Below are positions 1 to 6,128 of a stretch of 6,534 bases of DNA, piece by piece. Below the pieces are notes generated by a model. It was not told the DNA's origin. It saw only the letters and a list, made by a program, of their open reading frames with translations, and searched no databases. Source of the DNA: an uncultured Collinsella sp. (GTDB lineage Bacteria; Actinomycetota; Coriobacteriia; Coriobacteriales; Coriobacteriaceae); the NCBI GenBank assembly GCA_902475475.1, contig CABRZY010000100.1, positions 1 through 6,534 of the forward strand, given 5' to 3'. The position numbers and the translations under genes are program-made. Positions within the stretch are counted from its first letter, which is position 1. The number at the start of each line of letters is the position of its first letter.

Positions 1-8
1 CAGCGAGC

Positions 9-35
9 AAGCCCTTGCGTTTGGGCTTTTCTTCT
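9..35 (+). terminator. Rho-independent terminator of an upstream gene outside the window
   Basis: A 6-bp stem pairs AAGCCC (9-14) with GGGCTT (23-28) around an 8-nt loop. It is followed by a T-rich tail (TTTTCTTCT, 27-35). The T-tract lies on the + strand side, so it ends a + strand transcript that began left of the window. No coding sequence of that gene can be recognised in the first 8 bases. Confidence 0.6.
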
Positions 36-57
36 CGGCCGCCCCACCGGATAAAAT

Positions 58-160
58 CAAGGTGTGCCGCGGAACCCGCTCCTCAGTCGGTCAACTTTGG
101 AAGCGCGGACAACGCAGGTGCTATCGTCTAAAGGGCCGGCTGCAACCGGCCCTTTTCTGT
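58..160 (+). ncRNA. Possible small RNA ending in a strong terminator (tentative)
   Basis: A TAAAAT box (52-57) resembling a -10 element lies between the two left-hand terminators. The stretch from there to the second hairpin (130-155) has no convincing reading frame or ribosome site. CCGCG (68-72) can pair with CGCGG (105-109), which suggests structure. No clear -35 box is visible. It lacks the T-loop of a tRNA and the conserved core of SRP RNA, and I recognise no known RNA family. The alternative is that the second hairpin is simply a backup terminator for the upstream gene. Confidence 0.2.
130..158 (+). terminator. Strong hairpin terminator, mainly + strand
   Basis: A perfect 10-bp GC-rich stem pairs AAAGGGCCGG (130-139) with CCGGCCCTTT (146-155) around the loop CTGCAA. 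The + strand continues TTTTCT, a fair U-tract. On the minus strand only TTT follows the stem, so it may also weakly stop transcripts of the nuclease gene, whose stop codon lies 179 nt away. It is the second + strand terminator within 130 nt, so a short transcript may start between the two hairpins. Confidence 0.6.
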
Positions 161-334
161 GGCAACCAATGGATCCACATCAGACGAAGGCCGCGTCTTT
201 GCCTGTCAGGTCACGCTCGCCAGCCACGGTTGGAATGTCGTTGCCGGCGTCCATGACCGGTATTGTTTCGTAGCGTGCGTCGCAACCGCGAGTGCGCCTG
301 CGACGGCTGCGGTGGTTTCGGTCGCAATGTGCTG
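161..334. other. Intergenic stretch with no confident gene
   Basis: This lies between the strong hairpin and the stop codon of the nuclease gene. The best minus-strand frame is a 24-codon ORF starting with ATG at 254 and ending at the stop at 180 (MDAGNDIPTVAGERDLTGKD followed by AAFV). It has no Shine-Dalgarno sequence. Its frame stays open upstream into the end of the nuclease gene, so it may be the tail of a decayed gene. The + strand frames here run antisense into the nuclease gene and have no ribosome site. Confidence 0.4.
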
Positions 335-1384
335 CTACCCTTGCGTTTCGCCATTAGTCGCTTCGTTGATGGCGCGGTACTCGGCACTCAGCTCGCGCGC
401 CAGCTCTTCCTTGCTTGGAAGATATGGCAGGTATTTGGCGGCAAACACTTGGTCGTTGTCTTCGGGCAGCGTGTACTCGACGATCGAATCGCTTTTGTCC
501 GCGCAGAGCACGATGCCTATGGGCGGATTGTCGCCTTCGTTCATGAGCTCGCGCGTGTAGTAGTTCACATACATTTGCATCTGGCCCAGGTCCTGATGCG
601 TAAGGTCATCGGTCTTAAGGTCGATGAGCACGAAGCAGCGCATCAGATAGTTGTAAAAAACAAGGTCAATATAGAAATGGCGCCCATCAAAGGTGATACG
701 CTTTTGGCGCGCCTCGAAAGCGAAGCCACGGCCAAGCTCCAGCAGGAACTTCTGAAGATGTGTGATGAGCGCCTGCTCTAGATCGCTCTCGCGAAACGCA
801 GTATCGTCCGAGAAACCTAAAAACTCCAGTACATATGGATCGCGGATGATATCCTCGGCGCGACGAGCCGGGGCGCTCTCTTGGATTTCCTGGGTGACGG
901 CCTCCTTGTCCTTGCTGGCAAGCAGGCGCTCGCGGAACATGGTGTTGATCTGACGCTCGAGCTGACGCGTGCTCCAACGAGAATCGGCGCATTCGTTCAT
1001 GTACCAGGCGCGAGCATCAGGGTCGGGAATGCGCATCAACCTGCGGTAATGAGTCCAGCTCAATTCGCTACGCAGTGCGTCGCGAATTGGAAACGCAAGA
1101 AAGAACTGACGCATATTGCGAAGGTTTGCGATGCCAAAGCCTCTTCCGAAATCCGCGGTAAGCCTTCTGGAGAGGCCTGCAATCAATGCCTCTCCATATG
1201 CTGCGCGCTCCTCTCCGCCCTGCTCATCAACAATGCTCTTGCCGATCTCCCAATACGCCTCAACCATCGCAAAGTTAACGGCGGTATAGGCCTTGTCGCG
1301 AGCGGCGTTGAGAATCGAGGAAACCTGCTTGTAAAAAACTTCTGGCACGATTACCGATTCTCCACGGTTTACCAGTTCGCCCAT
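335..1384 (-). CDS. YhcG/DUF1016-family PD-(D/E)XK nuclease domain protein
   Basis: This 349-residue cytoplasmic protein matches the two-part layout of the YhcG (DUF1016) family, whose usual length is about 340-380 residues. The N-terminal helical part (about 15-155) carries FGIANLRNMRQFF (83-95) and WTHYRRLMRI (110-119), followed by a W-S-TRQLERQI stretch. The C-terminal nuclease-like part (about 175-330) has a candidate first acidic residue E203, then D240 in YIDLVFYN, D255 and K257 in IDLKT, Q270 and Y272, and the family's late GIVLC...VEY segment. The D-(X14)-D-X-K spacing fits the PD-(D/E)XK fold. The exact reaction is not established. Members are often found near restriction-modification or other mobile defence genes, but no such partner is visible here. 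The ATG at 1384 was chosen because a GGGG run (1393-1396) lies 8 nt before it. A GTG at 1387 would add one residue, and a better GAGGA (1401-1405) lies rather far upstream. The gene appears intact. Confidence 0.92.
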   Translation of the reverse strand: MGELVNRGESVIVPEVFYKQVSSILNAARDKAYTAVNFAMVEAYWEIGKSIVDEQGGEERAAYGEALIAGLSRRLTADFGRGFGIANLRNMRQFFLAFPIRDALRSELSWTHYRRLMRIPDPDARAWYMNECADSRWSTRQLERQINTMFRERLLASKDKEAVTQEIQESAPARRAEDIIRDPYVLEFLGFSDDTAFRESDLEQALITHLQKFLLELGRGFAFEARQKRITFDGRHFYIDLVFYNYLMRCFVLIDLKTDDLTHQDLGQMQMYVNYYTRELMNEGDNPPIGIVLCADKSDSIVEYTLPEDNDQVFAAKYLPYLPSKEELARELSAEYRAINEATNGETQG

Positions 1385-1387
1385 CAC

Positions 1388-1551
1388 TGTCGCCCCACTT
1401 TCCTCTTGTGGAATGCATCTTTATCGCATTTAGTTTAAAGCCTCGCGCGGACACGAATTGCTGTGCTGTCTGACATCATCGCATGGGGCCTTGCGGTGGT
1501 TAAAATGTGACCATAGAGGCAGTTTTAGCGAACCCCACGGGAGTGACGCGT
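1388..1551. other. Divergent intergenic region between nuclease and PH-like gene
   Basis: This region carries the 5' ends of two genes reading apart. On the + strand, TAAAAT (1501-1506) is the best -10 box. On the minus strand an AT-rich patch (about 1418-1440, with TAAACT and GATAAA) is the only plausible promoter region for the nuclease gene, and no convincing -35 is paired with it. No dyad operator or repeat stood out. Confidence 0.4.
1501..1506 (+). promoter_or_regulatory. -10 box for the PH-like gene
   Basis: TAAAAT matches 5 of 6 positions of the TATAAT consensus and lies about 45 nt before the chosen ATG, leaving room for a leader with the GGGAG ribosome site. No good -35 is present at 16-18 nt. 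A CTGACA (1470-1475) is present but 25 nt away, too far to be a standard partner. The box also argues against starting translation at the GTG at 1507, which would sit inside the promoter. Confidence 0.4.
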
Positions 1552-1821
1552 ATGGACAACAACACGCTGCTATTCCAGGACAAAGGTTCGGGTAGGTATA
1601 AAGACGTCAAGATCTACCCCAACCGTATTGAGGTGCTCAAGAAGGGCACTTTTGGTGGCAAGCACACCGAGATTGTCTATCTTAAGGACATTACGGGGGT
1701 CAACAGGATCAAGGGCCGCGATGTTTTTCTGCGTAACAGGCTGTTGACTGCTTGTGTTTTTAGCCTGAGCAGCCGTGCGAAGGCCCAGGAGTTTGTTAAC
1801 GCGCTGAACATGGTGATGTAG
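1552..1821 (+). CDS. Small PH-like domain protein
   Basis: This is an 89-residue soluble protein without signal peptide or membrane segment. After a short N-terminus (1-15) come alternating hydrophobic strands: DVKIYPNRIEVLKKG (18-32), HTEIVYLKDITGVNRI (38-53), DVFLRNRL (57-64), ACVFSL (67-72). A final helix reads AKAQEFVNALN (76-86). The pattern of several strands, a YLKDITGV turn and a closing amphipathic helix resembles compact bacterial PH-like domains. Those are typically protein- or lipid-binding modules, and the ligand here cannot be told. The ATG at 1552 was chosen because GGGAG (1539-1543) sits 8 nt upstream. A longer reading from GTG 1507 overlaps the -10 box and has no ribosome site. 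It stands alone, convergent with the phospholipase gene. The fold assignment is inference from pattern only. Confidence 0.75.
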   Translation: MDNNTLLFQDKGSGRYKDVKIYPNRIEVLKKGTFGGKHTEIVYLKDITGVNRIKGRDVFLRNRLLTACVFSLSSRAKAQEFVNALNMVM

Positions 1822-1845
1822 CCTATGGCGGCGTTTGGGCCAAGG

Positions 1846-1883
1846 TAAAAATCGGGGGCACAGAACGGTGTCCTGCGCCCCCC
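1846..1883 (-). terminator. Rho-independent terminator of the phospholipase gene
   Basis: On the minus strand GGGGGC pairs with GCCCCC (1877-1882 with 1854-1859). After one mismatch, CAG/CTG (1873-1875 with 1861-1863) extends the stem. The stem is followed by GATTTTTACC, a clear U-tract at 1847-1851. It lies about 33 nt after the phospholipase stop codon. Read on the + strand the hairpin lacks a U-tract, so it is not a proper terminator for the PH-like gene. Confidence 0.75.
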
Positions 1884-1915
1884 ATTGAGTCGATGTGTCT
1901 AAAAGGCCGGCTTGC

Positions 1916-4402
1916 CTATTCGCTGCCGTCCCCAGCGTTTTCGCGGTCGTTGGCAAGCATTGCCGCGCCGGCGACCGTTGTCGCTACGGCGGCGGCAGCG
2001 AGCCCGGCGGCAATGCCGGAGCCGTCGCCCGTGTCGGCGAGTTTTCCGCCCGAGTTCTTGCCCTTGTTGCCCTTACCGTTCTTATCAGCGCTGCCTGCGT
2101 TGGAACCCGTGCCACCGTCGGTGCCGGTGCCGCCTGCACTGCTCGAGGCCGCTACGGTAAAGCTCGCGGCTCCGTCATTAGCAAGCTTGTAGTTTTGCGC
2201 CGCGTCGCCCAAAAGACCGTTCGCGCGCACCCAGTACGTTCCCGCGGTAAATGCCTCGCCCTCGACCATTGCCGTGCCCGGAGCGCCGTCCGCGTCGTGC
2301 ACAAACTCGAGCTGAGCCGTGCAGGCATCGTTTTCGAGTTTGCCCTCGAGCAGCGCCGCGACCTTTGTGCGCACATCCTCGCCGGCCTTAAGGCCTTCGA
2401 GCCCCTCAAAGTGGGGTGTCAGTGCGCGCGGATCGATATCGATGGGCACGAATCCCTGCAGCCCCGTAACGGTCTCGTTGCCCAAGGCGTCGACATCCAC
2501 GTATTCGATGGTAAACGCATGGCCCGAAGCCGCCACGTTGAGTACGTTGCTGCTGTCGACAAGGCGGAAATGGCCCTCGCCAACGGTCTTGCCATCCTGG
2601 AGCGAGGCATCGCTCAGCGAGTCGCCGTACGTCATGCGCATGCGGGTCGGGAGGCAGCACGAAGCCGACTGCGTGTGCTTCGTATCGTAATTGTAATTGC
2701 GCTGGTAGATGCTCCGGGCCAGCGCCGCATCAACAAAGTCGGATGCGATGATGCCAATGTGCTTGAGGTAATCTGACTTTGTATCCTCGGTGCCGCTGGG
2801 ATTGATGTACGGGCTCTTGTACAGATGCTCGTTGACTACTCGTGCCGAGGTAAAAGGATTGCCTCCGTGCGACAAGCCCGTGCAGCTGGTGTAGTTGATA
2901 GACCAGCAACGCTCCTGGACTTGCACCTCGGCCCCGGCATCGTCCACGACGTCCACCTTGTTGCACGTGCGCCCGGTCGTTTCCTTCAGCGCATTATCGA
3001 CCCAGCTGAGCTTGTCGGTTCCCGTGAGTTTGTACTTGTCCTGGGCATATACCTTGGTGCAATAGGGCTCTTCATTGCCCGTTTCCCCTATGGCTTCAAA
3101 TCCCCGCGCGTCTTGGACGAGACACATCGACTGCCCGGAATGCACCTTGATCTTGTCATCCCATTGGGTGAGGTCGAGGCCCCACGTGTGGCCGCTTACG
3201 CTGTTGCCGGCGAGCCCAAATCGACGCAGCAGGACGATCTTTCCGCGCACCTCGCCCAGCGTGGGGACGTGGCTCGACGTGTAGAACAGGTTGGGGTTAT
3301 CGGCCATAACCTTGGCGAAGGCCGTCGTTATGCTTTCGTCGGTAGCCTCATCGTTGCCGCGCGATGCGAGCATGATGAGCGCTTCTGACGGGTTTTCGTT
3401 CAAAAACGTTTTGAAGTACCCGATGACATCGGAGAGATGCAGATAGTTCCCGTCTTTTTTGAGTAGGTAGAAAATCCCGTGGTCGATGCCGGGGTCATCG
3501 CCCTTTCCGAGCCGGATATCAAAATAGCGAATGCCTTCGAGCAACTGCGTGGGAATGTAATCCTGCTGGCATTTTACTTGCGAGGATTGGGGCTCAGTGT
3601 CGTTGTCCACGCTGCAGGTGCCCGAATCGTGCGTACCCGGGATGCTCAGCTCGTCGAGGAACTTGTTGTCGTCGACGTATTTCATCCAACATGGTCCGTC
3701 GACGTAGCTGCTGTACGTGATCCAGTCGAGGCTGCTAACCGTGGCATCGTTCTTTTTCATGTCGTAACCGATAAGTTCGAGCTCCCACGGAATGCTCTTA
3801 CTCTTATGGCAGATCTTATTGTTGTCCTGGTCTTCGCCGTTCGATTCTATTGCCAGGTACTTAATGTCTTTTTTCTCGGTTTCTTTCTCGACCGTGCGGT
3901 CTCGGATGATATAGGTTCCGTTTGATTGACGCTCGAACGCAAAAGCGCGGCTGGGCTTGTTGTCATACTCGCCGCCCCATACGTGGATGACCTTTCCATC
4001 TTTGTCAGAGTCGTCGTCGACCGACCAAATGCTGTAGCCCGTCTTTTTATGCTCTTCGAAATTGAGCAAGGTGCGGATAGCATACCAGTTTGTATCGTCA
4101 TTCTTGGTCGTTACGTTCTCAAGGATGAGCTTGCTGGACGTGCCGTCGTTAAACAGGTGGCAGACGTTGCCGCGAACGTTGCCGTCTTGGTTGACGCTCG
4201 CGGTGCGAAAATAGCCCGCGGGGCGAAGGCGAATGACGAAATTGTCGAGGCTGTCCGACGGTGCGGGTGTGTTGTCTGCAAATGCCGCTCGCAGGGGAAT
4301 GCCCGGCGCTGCGGTTTCGGGCAGGCTTGCAAGTGGTGACAACGCCGCAAGCCCTAGGCCCAGCGTAAACGCTCGGCGGCTGATGGCATGGTGTTCGGTC
4401 AT
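1916..4402 (-). CDS. Tat-exported, LADTG-sorted phosphatidylinositol-specific phospholipase C domain protein
   Basis: This is an 828-residue surface enzyme. A twin-arginine signal (SRRAFTL, 8-14, then a hydrophobic stretch) ends near AFA-DN (41-44). Residues 53-212 form a beta-rich region with repeated W and F residues (IWSVDD 125-130, VWGGEY 141-146), resembling a ricin-type beta-trefoil. The catalytic region (about 248-560) has the PI-PLC X signature: LSIPGTHDSGT (252-262) with H258 and D259, RYFDIRL (292-298) with R297, DHGIFYL (307-313) with H308, and a probable partner D555 in IIASDFV. PI-PLCs cleave phosphatidylinositol, and some cleave GPI anchors, using two histidines. The cut substrate here is unproven. 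Eight or more cysteines in the core could form disulfides outside the cell. Residues 588-750 look MBG-like (MTYGDSLSD; GTYWVRANGL). A Gly/Ser/Lys linker leads to LADTG (788-792), a hydrophobic segment (795-817) and a short tail, so covalent wall attachment is likely. GGAG lies 5 nt before the ATG. Confidence 0.93.
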   Translation of the reverse strand: MTEHHAISRRAFTLGLGLAALSPLASLPETAAPGIPLRAAFADNTPAPSDSLDNFVIRLRPAGYFRTASVNQDGNVRGNVCHLFNDGTSSKLILENVTTKNDDTNWYAIRTLLNFEEHKKTGYSIWSVDDDSDKDGKVIHVWGGEYDNKPSRAFAFERQSNGTYIIRDRTVEKETEKKDIKYLAIESNGEDQDNNKICHKSKSIPWELELIGYDMKKNDATVSSLDWITYSSYVDGPCWMKYVDDNKFLDELSIPGTHDSGTCSVDNDTEPQSSQVKCQQDYIPTQLLEGIRYFDIRLGKGDDPGIDHGIFYLLKKDGNYLHLSDVIGYFKTFLNENPSEALIMLASRGNDEATDESITTAFAKVMADNPNLFYTSSHVPTLGEVRGKIVLLRRFGLAGNSVSGHTWGLDLTQWDDKIKVHSGQSMCLVQDARGFEAIGETGNEEPYCTKVYAQDKYKLTGTDKLSWVDNALKETTGRTCNKVDVVDDAGAEVQVQERCWSINYTSCTGLSHGGNPFTSARVVNEHLYKSPYINPSGTEDTKSDYLKHIGIIASDFVDAALARSIYQRNYNYDTKHTQSASCCLPTRMRMTYGDSLSDASLQDGKTVGEGHFRLVDSSNVLNVAASGHAFTIEYVDVDALGNETVTGLQGFVPIDIDPRALTPHFEGLEGLKAGEDVRTKVAALLEGKLENDACTAQLEFVHDADGAPGTAMVEGEAFTAGTYWVRANGLLGDAAQNYKLANDGAASFTVAASSSAGGTGTDGGTGSNAGSADKNGKGNKGKNSGGKLADTGDGSGIAAGLAAAAVATTVAGAAMLANDRENAGDGSE

Positions 4403-4445
4403 AACTTCTCCATTCGCAGAGTGCGGTTATGCGATAGTTTTGGTC

Positions 4446-4451
4446 ACTATA
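4446..4451 (-). promoter_or_regulatory. -10 box for the phospholipase gene
   Basis: TATAGT on the minus strand matches 5 of 6 positions of TATAAT and lies 43 nt before the ATG at 4402, giving a leader of about 37 nt. No good -35 box stands 16-18 nt upstream (the sequence there is near AGCATC), so activation by a protein is possible. ACTAT (4446-4450) and ATAGT (4434-4438) form a short inverted repeat across the start-site region. It is only 5 bp per arm and may be chance. Confidence 0.4.
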
Positions 4452-4602
4452 CTGTCCAGATGTTTAAAGATGCTGGTTTAATTGTCTGCGCGGCGCAATA
4501 AATCGGTGGGCGGACGTGTTGGGGTGTTTGTCGTTTTCGTACTGTTGCCACATTTGGGGCGGTTCCGGCGTCCGGCATCCTCGCGTTCGTCGGCTACAGG
4601 CA

Positions 4603-4636
4603 TAAGAAAGGGAGGGTCGGTTTACCGGCCCTCCCT
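4603..4636 (-). terminator. Terminator of the first lipoprotein gene
   Basis: On the minus strand AGGGAGGG (4636-4629) pairs with CCCTCCCT (4616-4609). After one mismatched pair, CGG/CCG extends the stem around the loop TAAA. The stem is followed by TTCTTA. The hairpin begins about 70 nt after the stop codon. Its arms closely resemble those of the terminator behind the second lipoprotein gene. Confidence 0.7.
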
Positions 4637-4707
4637 GGGTACGAAGCGCTGGGGTACCGTCGCTTGTTTGCACTGCGACCGTGTTTCCCGTTGCGCTCGC
4701 CAGTCGC

Positions 4708-5301
4708 TTAGCGCTTGATCTCGATATCGTCGAGCTTGACGTCCATGGCCTCGGTCTTGGCCTCGGCGATGTCGTCGGCAAATTCCAGAGACTTCATCAT
4801 GGTCTCGACGGCGTCCTTGTGCTCCTCGACGTTGTCGATACGCACATACACACTGCCGCCGTCAACGTCGGTGAAGTATTCGGTCGTCACGCCGCCCGAA
4901 TGAGTGTAGGAAGCGTTGCGCCAGGTCTTGCCGTTGTACTTGACGGGATCGTTCTCGGTCCACTCAAAACTGGCATTCCACTTTGCCTCGTAGTCGAACA
5001 GTTCGTCGGCGTTCTTGTCGGAGTCAAAGACGGGGATGAAGCGGTCGCTGGCGTGCTCGCTCTCGGTGAACTTAAACTGGGCCCTGTCAGCGGTATCGCC
5101 GGCGACGTCGGTGATCTCGACGCCCTCGGGGACCTCGACCTTAAACCAGATGAAGTCGGTCCTCATATCCACGGCTGGCTTTTCCGCACCGCCGTCACCG
5201 CCACTGCCGGTAGCGCCGCCGCTGCCACCGCAGCCCACCAGGGCAACTGCGGCAAAGAGACTGATGCAGAGGGTGAGAATCGCAAAGGCCTTCTTTTTCA
5301 T
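4708..5301 (-). CDS. Secreted lipoprotein of unknown function, paralogue 1
   Basis: This is a 197-residue lipoprotein. MKKK, a hydrophobic core and the lipobox LVGC give C24 as the lipidated residue, so the mature protein is anchored on the outer face of the membrane. A Gly/Ser/Ala linker (25-47) leads to the folded part: TDFIWFKVEVPEGV (48-61), DRFIPV (86-91), VKYNGKTW (120-127), YFTDVDGGSVYVRI (142-155), HKDAVETMMKSLEF (161-174) and a charged tail ending DDIEIKR. All of these blocks recur in the neighbouring lipoprotein. The order of strands with a closing helix and SLEF strand recalls the Mog1/PsbP (DUF1795-like) fold of small bacterial lipoproteins, but this is inference only. No catalytic motif is visible. 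GGAGG lies 8 nt before the ATG. The gene is probably monocistronic, with its own terminator and an upstream 19-bp dyad repeat. Confidence 0.92.
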   Translation of the reverse strand: MKKKAFAILTLCISLFAAVALVGCGGSGGATGSGGDGGAEKPAVDMRTDFIWFKVEVPEGVEITDVAGDTADRAQFKFTESEHASDRFIPVFDSDKNADELFDYEAKWNASFEWTENDPVKYNGKTWRNASYTHSGGVTTEYFTDVDGGSVYVRIDNVEEHKDAVETMMKSLEFADDIAEAKTEAMDVKLDDIEIKR

Positions 5302-5370
5302 GGTCGTGTCCTCCTCGATTAACCGCCCATGGATTACCTGCCTTTACTGTACGCGCGAGCGGCTCACTAG

Positions 5371-5389
5371 GGTGGGCCATGTGTCCCAT
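5371..5389. repeat. 19-bp dyad repeat, copy 1 (possible operator of lipoprotein 1)
   Basis: GGTGGGCCATGTGTCCCAT is identical to 6325-6343. The core TGGGCCATGTGTCCCA is an imperfect palindrome, matching its own reverse complement at 12 of 16 positions (TGGG-N-CA-NN-TG-N-CCCA). This is the form expected of a dimeric regulator's binding site. It lies 69 nt before the start codon. A TACAGT box (5346-5351, minus strand) could be the -10, which would put the dyad centre about 40 nt before the start of transcription, a common activator position. That last point is inference. Confidence 0.55.
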
Positions 5390-5435
5390 TCTGGGGGTCG
5401 GATTTGCGCCGATAAGTGGCAATATGCGCGGGTCC

Positions 5436-5470
5436 AAAAGAGGGGAGGGCCGGCACTGTCGACCCTCCCC
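5436..5470 (-). terminator. Terminator of the second lipoprotein gene
   Basis: On the minus strand GGGGAGGG (5470-5463) pairs with CCCTCCCC (5449-5442). A T-G wobble and CG/CG then extend the stem around a 7-nt loop. The stem is followed by TCTTTTGG. It starts about 56 nt after the stop codon of the second lipoprotein gene and shares the GGGAGGG/CCCTCCC arms of the first gene's terminator. Confidence 0.75.
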
Positions 5471-5525
5471 GGAGTTGGGCGCCCGCGCTTTTTATGGAGC
5501 GCGCACGGACGCGCGTGGGCACTTG

Positions 5526-6128
5526 CTACTTGATCTCGATACTCGAAATCTCGACGTCGCGGGCCTCGGTAACCGCTTCGTTCATGTCATCGGGGAACTC
5601 GATGGAGTTCAGAAGCGCCTCGGCTTCTTTCTTGTGCTGGTCGAAGTTCGGGATGAGGATGTAAACGCTTCCCGGTTCGACGTCGGTAAAGAGCATGGTT
5701 GAGGTGCCGCTGTTGTCCTTGTACGTTCCGGTGAGCCATGTCCTGCCGTTGTACTCGACGGACCCGCCATCCTCCCACTGGAACGTATCGCCTTTCTTTT
5801 CTGCCTGGTCGGCATGGGACTCCTCAGCCGTCATCGCCTTTTTCCAGACGGGGATGAAGCGGTCGGAGGAACCGTTCTCGTCTTCGGGGAAGGTGAGCTG
5901 GATTCTATCTGCGTTCTTGCCAGCGGAGTCGCTAACGCCGACGCCTTCGGGCATCTCGACCTTAAACCAGATAAAGTCGGTCTTTTCGGCGACGGGGGCC
6001 TTTTCCTTGCCCTCGCTCTTGGCGGCGCTGCTGCCCCCGCTCGACGCGCTCCCGCCGCAGCCGACAAGGGCAAACGCGGCAAAGAGGGCGATGCACAGGG
6101 AAAGGATCGATAGGGTCTTTTTCTTCAT
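5526..6128 (-). CDS. Secreted lipoprotein of unknown function, paralogue 2
   Basis: This is a 200-residue lipoprotein with the same plan as its neighbour. The signal ends in LVGC with lipidated C24, and a Ser/Ala/Lys linker (25-49) follows. Then come TDFIWFKVEMPEGV (50-63), DRFIPVWKK (89-97), VEYNGRTW (124-131), LFTDVEPGSVYILI (146-159), HKKEAEALLNSIEF (165-178) and a tail ending SSIEIK. The signal regions of the two proteins agree at 20 of the first 26 positions. Differences concentrate in the linker and around 98-122, where this copy has a slightly longer, more charged loop. The ATG at 6128 was chosen because GGAGG lies 8 nt upstream, exactly as in the paralogue. The frame stays open to 6200, but that would put 24 Arg/Asp-rich residues before a perfect signal peptide and lacks a ribosome site. 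Function unknown; a role at the envelope is inferred from location. Confidence 0.92.
   Translation of the reverse strand: MKKKTLSILSLCIALFAAFALVGCGGSASSGGSSAAKSEGKEKAPVAEKTDFIWFKVEMPEGVGVSDSAGKNADRIQLTFPEDENGSSDRFIPVWKKAMTAEESHADQAEKKGDTFQWEDGGSVEYNGRTWLTGTYKDNSGTSTMLFTDVEPGSVYILIPNFDQHKKEAEALLNSIEFPDDMNEAVTEARDVEISSIEIK

Larger units (their letters stand above)
4403..4707. other. Intergenic region between phospholipase and first lipoprotein genes
   Basis: From right to left this holds the terminator of the lipoprotein gene (4603-4636), about 100 nt with no recognisable signal (roughly 4495-4600), and the phospholipase promoter with an AT-rich patch (4446-4490). A + strand reading frame crosses it but has no ribosome site and a composition unlike a protein. 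Confidence 0.5.

Noticed and set aside
58..130. tRNA-like gene before the strong hairpin
   Set aside because: No T-loop consensus, no matching acceptor ends and no cloverleaf could be built on either strand.
881..1438. 185-residue + strand open frame across the nuclease gene
   Set aside because: It is antisense to conserved YhcG motifs and has no ribosome site or recognisable domain.
1507..1551. GTG start giving 15 extra residues to the PH-like protein
   Set aside because: The GTG follows immediately after the -10 box and has no Shine-Dalgarno sequence, whereas the ATG at 1552 has GGGAG at 8 nt.
1895..2776. 293-residue + strand open frame
   Set aside because: It lies antisense to the C-terminal part of the phospholipase gene, which has clear domain motifs. 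The + frame is rich in Arg, Ala and Val without any motif or ribosome site.
2825..3388. 187-residue + strand open frame
   Set aside because: It is antisense to the catalytic core of the phospholipase, where the PI-PLC signatures fix the real frame.
4681..5322. 213-residue + strand open frame
   Set aside because: It is the mirror of the first lipoprotein gene, whose signal peptide, lipobox, ribosome site and paralogue establish the minus-strand reading.
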